A stretch of 13,710 bases of DNA from the NCBI GenBank assembly GCA_900128585.1, contig LT642613.1:1-13710 (forward strand). Reading direction: 5' to 3'. Each line of letters opens with the position of its first letter. Position 1 is the stretch's first letter. The notes under the pieces were generated by a model. The model was not told the origin of the DNA. It did not search any database and saw only the letters and a program-made list of their open reading frames with translations. The DNA comes from Stramenopiles sp. TOSAG23-3. Taxonomy: Eukaryota; Sar. A program made the position numbers and the translations under genes. Of this stretch, positions 8,995-13,710 are shown in pieces.

Positions 8995-9811
8995 TAATAA
9001 TACGAAATAGACGACTAGCAGAAAGCGTATAGTCATCCATATAACCCTATATATAATAATTTTCAATGGAGAATGAATGAAAGAATAACGTAGTATATTT
9101 TAAATTAATAGTCTTACTTGCCTATCTCTTTCCTATAATTAAATTATAATCTATAGAATAATTAAAAAAAATGAAAATACGCGAAGAAGCGACATCAAAC
9201 AAAAATTAAAATAAATTGTTCCCCCATTATAAATATATATAAATACACTCATTCATAATCACCATTTTTTAGTTATAGCTATATATTAGTGTCTAATAAT
9301 TCTCGAAGCAACGATGCGATTTGGAGCCACAAATTAAAAGTATGTAATATTACTTATCGTGTCATAATTAATTGTATTATATTGATATTAATTTGGTTTT
9401 ATTTATTTTGTACTAGTACATCATTATGGAATCTCTTTCCTTCTTCTTCCTTCGCACTTTTTGTTCTTCTTTCTTCTTTGTTTGTTGTTTAATAAAAGTA
9501 GGGAAACAGAGCAGCAGCAGACCAGAAGAAAGATAATAATAATAAAAAGAAAAAAAAATTGTACTGCCTGTGGTAGTAACTATAGAGTGTATTTTATTTT
9601 TTAATACCCTTGGTGGTACATTATTAAATAAAAAAGAAGAAGAGAAGTGTAGATATAGAGAATGAAGTTAGACTTTTAAATCACAAGTAATTGTGTGGTG
9701 ACAAAACGGGTTGAATCAATTGTCAGCGTTAGCATTAATTTTTTGCATATCTCTGTGTATATTATTTGACAAAGGAAACAAGCGTTGGCCCGTAATCGAA
9801 TTTGAAGAAGC
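8995..9811. other. AT-rich intergenic spacer without a gene
   Basis: A TAGACGACTA word lies at 9008-9017, 14 bases after the preceding stop. AT-rich runs with repeated TATAATTA-type words span about 9040-9290. A pyrimidine-rich tract (CTT/TTC) lies at 9432-9480, then GCAGCAGCAG at 9511-9520 and an (ATA)n tract at 9533-9544. AATAAA occurs at 9210-9215 and elsewhere, but in DNA this AT-rich it cannot be assigned. The last 100 bases should be the promoter and leader of MPP10. The short open frame at 9289-9492 begins with GTG and shows no protein-like composition, so I do not count it. Confidence 0.7.
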
Positions 9812-11683
9812 ATGAAAGGTCGCGGTAAAGCTGTTCGCATAGAAAGTTATGAGAACGCCTTGCAGTACTTGGCGTCCGTATCGTCTGCCAAAAGTAGTTT
9901 TTTTGAGACTGACAAAGCGAGGTCGGATGCTCTGACTAAGTGTATGAAGCATTTTTATGTCGCTTCTAAGCAATTCGGGGATGGGTTGAAAGGTAAGTTT
10001 GAAAAGATTGACGTTGTTGGAGAGTTATTTACCGATGGGGTGGACGTCGAGCAAGTGTGGGGGCAACTGGATCTTATTAATAATCCTGTAGCACGTATTG
10101 CGGAGAAATCGATTGCAAATTTAGTCGAGTTGCCAGAGGACACCATTGCGACCAAATCAAGCCCAGACGAATCATCAGACGAGGAACCAGCTGACGAAAA
10201 AGATGCAAGTGCTCGTGGTGGTAGTGCCGAAGACGGCTCCAGCGATGACCAGAGCTCTGGAGAAGAAGGCCCCGTGGAAACGGACGAGGACGGCAAGGAT
10301 AGTAGTAGCGTAGGCAACGGGACTGTGAAGAAAGGGGCACAAGCCGATACGGTGCTGAAAGAAGATTCGTTTTTCAGCGCTAGTGACTTCAATGCGTTTG
10401 CAGATGGAAAGGAAGACTTGGGCATGGGAGAAATGGGCGCTGATATGTACGGTGATATGTACGATTCAGAAGGGGGTTCTGGCGACGACGTCGACACGGA
10501 CGAAGAGCAAGCTATCCTGGACAAGGGTATCAACAAAAAGAAAAAATCGTCGCAGAAGAACGACGAAGAAGCCAACGCGCTTCTTTACAATGATTTCTTT
10601 GATGCCCCCAATAAGACTGGTATGGAGAAAGAGGAAGAGTCGGACCTGGAAGAGGACCTAGAGGAGTCTTCTAGCGCTGCGGGAGATGCCCCTGCGCCCG
10701 AGACTGCCACCACGGTCGCAGTGGAGGAAGAGCAATCCAAACACCAGAAATACTTGGGCGCAAAAGGAACCCAAATTGAAGAGTTAGAAAAGGAGATGAT
10801 GCAACCGAAACGGTGGAATATGTTAGGCGAGTCGTCGAAGAAGTCACGACCTGAAGACAGCCTTCTTTCGTTGGATTTAAATTACCAGAGAACGGTAAAA
10901 GTTGCCCCTACCATCACTGCTGATTCGACGGAGAGAATAGAGGACATAATCAAATCTAGAATAGTGGACGAGTTGTGGGACGACGTCATACGGGTCGAAA
11001 AGAAAACAAACGAGGGAAACGACAAGAAGGAGGCCGAAGTCTCCACGGAGAAGAGTGCCGTAGGTCTCGGGGACATTTACGCAAAACAGTACGAAGAAGA
11101 AGTGTTAGGAAATAGTTCTACCAAATCCACGGAAACCACAAAGGCACACGAAGAGTTGGATCGCATGTGGCAAACTCTTTCCCAAAAACTAGATTCTCTC
11201 TCTAGCTACCACTTTGCCCCGAAACCTTCCATAAACGAAATAAGCATTGCAACAGCTGCGCCTAGTATCCAAATGGAAGAAGTTCTTCCTGTTAGTGTGA
11301 GTACGGCGGATCAATTTACGCCCGAAGAAATTTTCAAGAGAAAGCGGGGGCGCCAAGGTGTTCTCAAAGGCAGCGATGAACTAGACAAAAACGATCGGGC
11401 AAAAAATAGAAATGCGAAAAAGGCCGTGAGGAGAAGAGCCTTGCGAGCAAAGAAAAAGGAGCAAAAGTTGAAGGCACAAAATGGCGGCTACAATAGCAGC
11501 TACAACAATAAGCTGGCACGTGATACGGTGCAAGCCGCGAAGAACGTTGTACAGGGTGTCGTATCACGGAACGATACAAATTTCAAAAGCAGTGCATTTT
11601 TTGCGAGCTTAAACGACGACACCAAGCCCAAGAAGAAAAAGAAGAAAACGGCAGGGATCGCATCGTCGAACTTAAAGCTGTGA
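9812..11683 (+). CDS. MPP10: U3 small nucleolar ribonucleoprotein protein MPP10
   Basis: This 623-residue single-exon protein is the orthologue of MPP10, a component of the U3 snoRNP/SSU processome that works with IMP3 and IMP4 in early cleavage of pre-rRNA in the nucleolus. Family landmarks appear in order. An N-terminal helical region is followed by a long acidic Ser/Asp/Glu-rich region (about 110-310) containing NDFFDAPNK near residue 260. The conserved core holds RWNMLGE and SRPEDSLLSLDL (about 332-355), then VAPTITADSTERIEDIIKSR and VDELWDDVIR (about 365-397). Next come LDSLSSYHFAPKP (about 465) and MEEVLPVSVS with a following PEEI. The C-terminal tail is highly basic (about 510-620), with runs of Arg and Lys fitting nucleolar targeting. 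An in-frame TGA at 9803-9805 supports the ATG. The length is similar to that of known MPP10 proteins. No key block is missing. Confidence 0.95.
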   Translation: MKGRGKAVRIESYENALQYLASVSSAKSSFFETDKARSDALTKCMKHFYVASKQFGDGLKGKFEKIDVVGELFTDGVDVEQVWGQLDLINNPVARIAEKSIANLVELPEDTIATKSSPDESSDEEPADEKDASARGGSAEDGSSDDQSSGEEGPVETDEDGKDSSSVGNGTVKKGAQADTVLKEDSFFSASDFNAFADGKEDLGMGEMGADMYGDMYDSEGGSGDDVDTDEEQAILDKGINKKKKSSQKNDEEANALLYNDFFDAPNKTGMEKEEESDLEEDLEESSSAAGDAPAPETATTVAVEEEQSKHQKYLGAKGTQIEELEKEMMQPKRWNMLGESSKKSRPEDSLLSLDLNYQRTVKVAPTITADSTERIEDIIKSRIVDELWDDVIRVEKKTNEGNDKKEAEVSTEKSAVGLGDIYAKQYEEEVLGNSSTKSTETTKAHEELDRMWQTLSQKLDSLSSYHFAPKPSINEISIATAAPSIQMEEVLPVSVSTADQFTPEEIFKRKRGRQGVLKGSDELDKNDRAKNRNAKKAVRRRALRAKKKEQKLKAQNGGYNSSYNNKLARDTVQAAKNVVQGVVSRNDTNFKSSAFFASLNDDTKPKKKKKKTAGIASSNLKL

Positions 11684-11729
11684 AAGCTGCGCGTTTAGTG
11701 TGTATGATAGAATGGCACTTCATGACTGT

Positions 11730-11774
11730 TCCCGTAAGTTTTTTTTTTACAAAGAAAATTGGCTGTTATTTAAG
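11730..11774 (+). other. Intron-like module 1 (GTAAGT ... TTATTTAAG)
   Basis: TCCC is followed by GTAAGTTT at 11734, a T-rich stretch, and TTATTTAAG ending at 11774. If spliced it would be a 41-base intron. The donor matches the eukaryotic consensus well, but 41 bases is short and the flanking frame meets TAA directly after the acceptor, so it would have to lie in a UTR or a non-coding RNA. The module shares both ends with a second one 210 bases downstream. Confidence 0.3.
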
Positions 11775-11939
11775 TAATTAAAATTAATGTACTGCGAAAT
11801 GAAATCTAGATTTAGACCTTCAAGGTTTACATTCCTTCATGAACTGTCTGCGAACTTATCTTAGCTCTTGTGGTTTTACTAATCGATATACCTTTGTCAC
11901 TTGGTCTTGGCTATCAATCTCAGATGGACTCCATGCATG

Positions 11940-12013
11940 TCCCGTAAGTTTAAAAAACAAAAAGTATATTTAGTTTTTTTTTAAGTTATATATTTTGTTT
12001 TCTTTTATTTAAG
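11940..12013 (+). other. Intron-like module 2 (GTAAGT ... TTATTTAAG)
   Basis: The same 12-base donor-side word, TCCCGTAAGTTT, recurs at 11940-11951. A later T-rich tract ends with TTATTTAAG at 12005-12013, giving a 70-base candidate intron. Splicing here would join the short open frame from the ATG at 11839 to a nine-codon extension ending at a TAG near 12041-12043, giving a peptide of 44 residues with no recognisable family. Transcript support would be needed. Confidence 0.3.
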
Positions 12014-12021
12014 AAGTTTAC

Positions 12022-12075
12022 TTTAAAATCGAAGTGCGCGTAGCAACATATATTATGTTTTTCTACGCTTTTAAA
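12022..12075. other. Stem-loop between convergent genes
   Basis: GCGTAG at 12038-12043 pairs with CTACGC at 12063-12068, and AACATA at 12045-12050 pairs with TATGTT at 12054-12059, leaving a three-base TAT loop and a small internal loop (C against TTT). Outer arms TTTAAAA (12022-12028) and TTTTAAA (12069-12075) can extend the pairing across a nine-base bulge on one side. The element falls in the probable 3' UTR of the UCH gene (on the minus strand) and may act in 3' end formation or RNA stability. That role is inference. Confidence 0.55.
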
Positions 12076-12118
12076 ACCTTTGCACCTCTGTTGACGTAAA
12101 ATTTTGGTTTCCTCGTGT

Positions 12119-12928
12119 TCAATTCTCGTCTTTTTGTACAAGGGCACACAATGAAAATTCGATCAACTCTGGTTCCAGCTGCATGAAATTCTGTCGTACA
12201 ACATTCATTGCATCGTTGAGGAAAGTTTCGGGGCTGGTTGCTTTGTGAAAAATTGGACCAATTTTTGTTCCGTCTAATTCCCAGAGTTGACCTCTATTGT
12301 CGGACAAAAATGCTGCAAAGTGGTGGTCCAAGTCTGGCCCGTTTCTAGCAGGGCACGTTGTTTGTGCTTCATCGCTCTGAGCGGCCCCGTCGGACGAAGC
12401 TTTCAGCGTTGGCTCGTTGACCAGAACTTTCCCAATTTCGCTGGGCTTCAAACTTTTCGTTTTTTCCTTGAAGTTTCGGATCGCCGACCCCGGTTTCACC
12501 GCATCGAGATTTGAAAGAACATGCAACGTTGCAATAGTGCCACATGCATTTCCAAACGCGCTGATTTGTTCAAGAAAGAAGATATGCTCTGATCGTTTCA
12601 GATATTGTTCCAAGTCGCCGCTGCGAATTGCCCTTTCTTCTTGCGAACGGAATTTGTAGATCGTCTCTGTACACGGAAACAAGAGCACTAGTGCTTTAAC
12701 TTTGGAGTGATCTTCAATTAACTCCGGTGACAATACATCTATGAACTCGTAAGAATTTTCTAGACCTACTTTATGCGCAAACGAATTCAATACTTCTGGA
12801 TTACTCTCCAGAGCTAGCCATGGCGTCGACTGGTTAAAACTTCCCTTTTCGCCGTAAACTTCTCGGTTGATAGTTTTCAAACGGTCCTCACGATTACTAC
12901 TCGACTGACCCATAGCACTGGCGGCCAT
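12119..12928 (-). CDS. Ubiquitin carboxyl-terminal hydrolase, UCH (peptidase C12) family, UCHL3-like
   Basis: This 269-residue cysteine protease should cleave small adducts from the ubiquitin C-terminus, in cytosol or nucleus. The family opening PWLALESNPEVLNSFAHKVGL lies at residues 36-56, after a 35-residue N-terminal extension. The active-site cysteine is C129 in GNACGT, the histidine is H203 in DHHFAAF and the aspartate is D219 in LWELDG. A crossover-loop region rich in Ser, Ala and Asp lies at about 160-193. The C-terminal FSLCALVQ strand is present and there is no UCH37/BAP1-type tail, so the protein is of the short UCHL1/UCHL3 type. Oddly, the conserved Gln usually six residues before the Cys in UCHL1/L3 appears eight before it (Q121), with Ser at the expected place. 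An in-frame stop two codons upstream (12932-12934) fixes the longest start, and M6 is an alternative. The gene is leftward and convergent with MPP10. Confidence 0.93.
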   Translation of the reverse strand: MAASAMGQSSSNREDRLKTINREVYGEKGSFNQSTPWLALESNPEVLNSFAHKVGLENSYEFIDVLSPELIEDHSKVKALVLLFPCTETIYKFRSQEERAIRSGDLEQYLKRSEHIFFLEQISAFGNACGTIATLHVLSNLDAVKPGSAIRNFKEKTKSLKPSEIGKVLVNEPTLKASSDGAAQSDEAQTTCPARNGPDLDHHFAAFLSDNRGQLWELDGTKIGPIFHKATSPETFLNDAMNVVRQNFMQLEPELIEFSLCALVQKDEN

Positions 12929-12938
12929 CGACTAAAAA

Positions 12939-12968
12939 GGATATCTATTAAATATGCCTGGATATCTA
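12939..12968. repeat. Direct repeat GGATATCTA, two copies
   Basis: Two nine-base copies, each with a GATATC palindrome at its core, begin 21 bases apart and lie 10-40 bases upstream of the UCH start codon. They could be a binding site pair in the promoter or leader, but with AT-rich sequence this is weak evidence. Confidence 0.35.
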
Positions 12969-13269
12969 ATTCTTTCTTCTATCAATGCAGTCACATTTTA
13001 ATTAAATGGATTAGTTTTATGAAATGCTGCTATTGGTTGGAATATATACCCGTATATTTTTATATTTTCAAAATGTTTTGAGACACCAGAAAAGTTGAAT
13101 TATATGTGTTCCGCGCCGGTTCTGTAGTAGATAGTAGAGGAATTAAATAAAATAAAAAAAAAATGAAGCGGTGGCGCATAATTCCACGATCATGCTAGGA
13201 TTAGGGTAAATAACTAGGTCTTGGTACTTCACGATATGTATGGGCTCCCGCGCCGTAAAACTTGCGCTT

Positions 13270-13275
13270 TTTATT
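13270..13275 (-). terminator. Possible poly(A) signal of the right-edge gene
   Basis: The minus strand reads AATAAA starting 14 bases after the TAG stop of the right-edge gene. The position is plausible but the hexamer alone is weak evidence in AT-rich DNA. Confidence 0.3.
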
Positions 13276-13288
13276 CATCGTTCTTTTA

Positions 13289-13710
13289 CTATTCTTGCAA
13301 AAGAGCAGTCATTTCTGACGTACGCTGAAGGTCGAAAAATAGTGTGGGATTTGGATTGATTTGAATTGATTTCTGGTCCAGCTGGAACTTGCCGATCTTA
13401 GAATGCCCTTGGAGTCGGGTTATGTCATCTAGGACACCAAGGGGGGCAATTCCCAGCTCACTTCGTAGTTTAATAAGCGCATAATGAAGACCATGCGCGG
13501 TGGCAAGACTGACTGTAAACGCCTGACTCGATCGGACCCCAGGCAAAAGCGCAAGCCATTCCAGCACTACAGCACCCTCCGGCGATGGGCGCCAATTGCC
13601 GCTAAGTCGATGTGGATAAACATCGTGGATGGACCCTGAAAGAAACTGCCCCTTCTGTCTGTCTAAAAGGTGATCAACATAATCTCTGGCAAACGTCTCT
13701 GAATGGTCTG
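13289..13710 (-). CDS. Unidentified protein, C-terminal part (5' end beyond the window)
   Basis: An open minus-strand frame runs from the right edge to the TAG at 13289-13291, giving at least 139 residues. There is no stop or ATG between the edge and the GTG at 13567, so that GTG is an internal Val and not a start. Base composition is richer in GC than the flanking spacers, which favours real coding sequence. The visible protein is soluble in character, with a PEGAVVLEWLALLPGV segment, a likely helix at SLATAHGLHYALIKL, and a KFQLDQKSIQINPNPTLFFDL strand-like stretch near the end. I do not recognise a family, and no catalytic motif stands out. A possible minus-strand AATAAA follows the stop. 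An intron upstream cannot be excluded. Confidence 0.65.
   Translation of the reverse strand, partial: DHSETFARDYVDHLLDRQKGQFLSGSIHDVYPHRLSGNWRPSPEGAVVLEWLALLPGVRSSQAFTVSLATAHGLHYALIKLRSELGIAPLGVLDDITRLQGHSKIGKFQLDQKSIQINPNPTLFFDLQRTSEMTALLQE

Larger units (their letters stand above)
11684..12118. other. Structured spacer between convergent genes
   Basis: This spacer holds the 3' ends of MPP10 (+) and the UCH gene (-). It contains two intron-like modules (11730-11774 and 11940-12013), each starting TCCCGTAAGTTT and ending TTATTTAAG, and a stem-loop at 12022-12075. Between the modules, 11803-11943 is less AT-biased and carries a short open frame, with an ATG at 11839 (35 codons up to the second GTAAGT). 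TTTATT at 12004-12009 would read AATAAA on the minus strand for the UCH gene. Whether any of this is an independent transcript cannot be decided from sequence alone. Confidence 0.55.
12929..13288. other. Intergenic spacer upstream of the UCH gene
   Basis: This is 360 bases of mostly AT-rich DNA between two leftward genes, so it should hold the 3' UTR of the right-hand gene and the promoter of the UCH gene. Visible elements are two copies of GGATATCTA near 12939-12947 and 12960-12968, an A-rich run at 13144-13163, and a minus-strand AATAAA at 13270-13275. A single TTAGGG at 13200-13205 is isolated and not telomeric. I see no RNA gene. Confidence 0.65.

Noticed and set aside
9289-9492. 67-codon open frame in the spacer before MPP10
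   Set aside because: It begins with GTG, lies in AT-rich DNA and ends in a pyrimidine tract that gives only Phe, Leu and Ser. The hydrophobic look comes from T-rich codons.
9955-10575. 206-codon minus-strand open frame
   Set aside because: It is the antisense of the acidic Ser/Asp/Glu-rich part of MPP10. Codon bias in that region removes antisense stops, and the predicted protein is a Ser/Pro-rich shadow.
11721-11950. Minus-strand ACTTACGGG words resembling the 5' end of U1 snRNA
   Set aside because: ACTTAC is simply the complement of a GTAAGT donor. No U1 stem-loop I of proper spacing, no Sm site and no further stems were found, so a U1 gene is not supported.
13200-13205. TTAGGG telomere-like hexamer
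   Set aside because: There is a single copy, with no tandem array, in ordinary intergenic DNA.

Overview
The window looks like nuclear DNA from a compact eukaryotic genome, most likely a flagellated or algal protist. The evidence is two orthologues found only in eukaryotes (the U3 snoRNP protein MPP10 and a family 1 ubiquitin C-terminal hydrolase), two long cytoskeleton-type proteins, and AT-rich intergenic DNA full of microsatellites ((TTTC)n, (TTA)n, (AGT)n) and homopolymers. A stramenopile-type alga is my best guess, from the architecture of the 1461-residue protein and the style of the microsatellites, but the sequence does not prove it. The four complete genes are single open frames with no intron needed. 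Each ATG has an in-frame stop just upstream, so the starts are well supported.

Layout: 1-955 is low-complexity intergenic DNA. 956-4045 (+) encodes a 1029-residue protein with a C2-like N-terminus, a short coiled coil and a helical-repeat region resembling the first TOG/HEAT block of plant TORTIFOLIA1/SPIRAL2 microtubule proteins. 4609-8994 (+) encodes a 1461-residue protein with a basic N-terminus, a coiled coil of roughly 650 residues, and a C-terminal helical domain with one EF-hand-like loop. 9812-11683 (+) encodes MPP10. 12119-12928 (-) encodes a UCHL3-like deubiquitinase. 13289 to the right edge (-) is the 3' part of an unidentified gene.

The three rightward genes and the two leftward genes converge on 11684-12118. 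That spacer holds the most unexpected non-coding structure: two intron-like modules sharing a 12-base donor-side sequence exactly 210 bases apart, and a strong stem-loop. A 10-base word, TAGACGACTA, occurs three times, always intergenic and on the + strand, twice shortly after a stop codon.

Functionally the window is not an operon or a mobile island. It carries two probable cytoskeletal or flagellar proteins, one ribosome-biogenesis factor, one ubiquitin-recycling enzyme and one unknown. I found no RNA gene, CRISPR array, transposon or viral element that I can support. The best candidates for novelty are the C2 plus TORTIFOLIA1-like fusion, the altered spacing around the active site of the UCH, and the structured convergent spacer.
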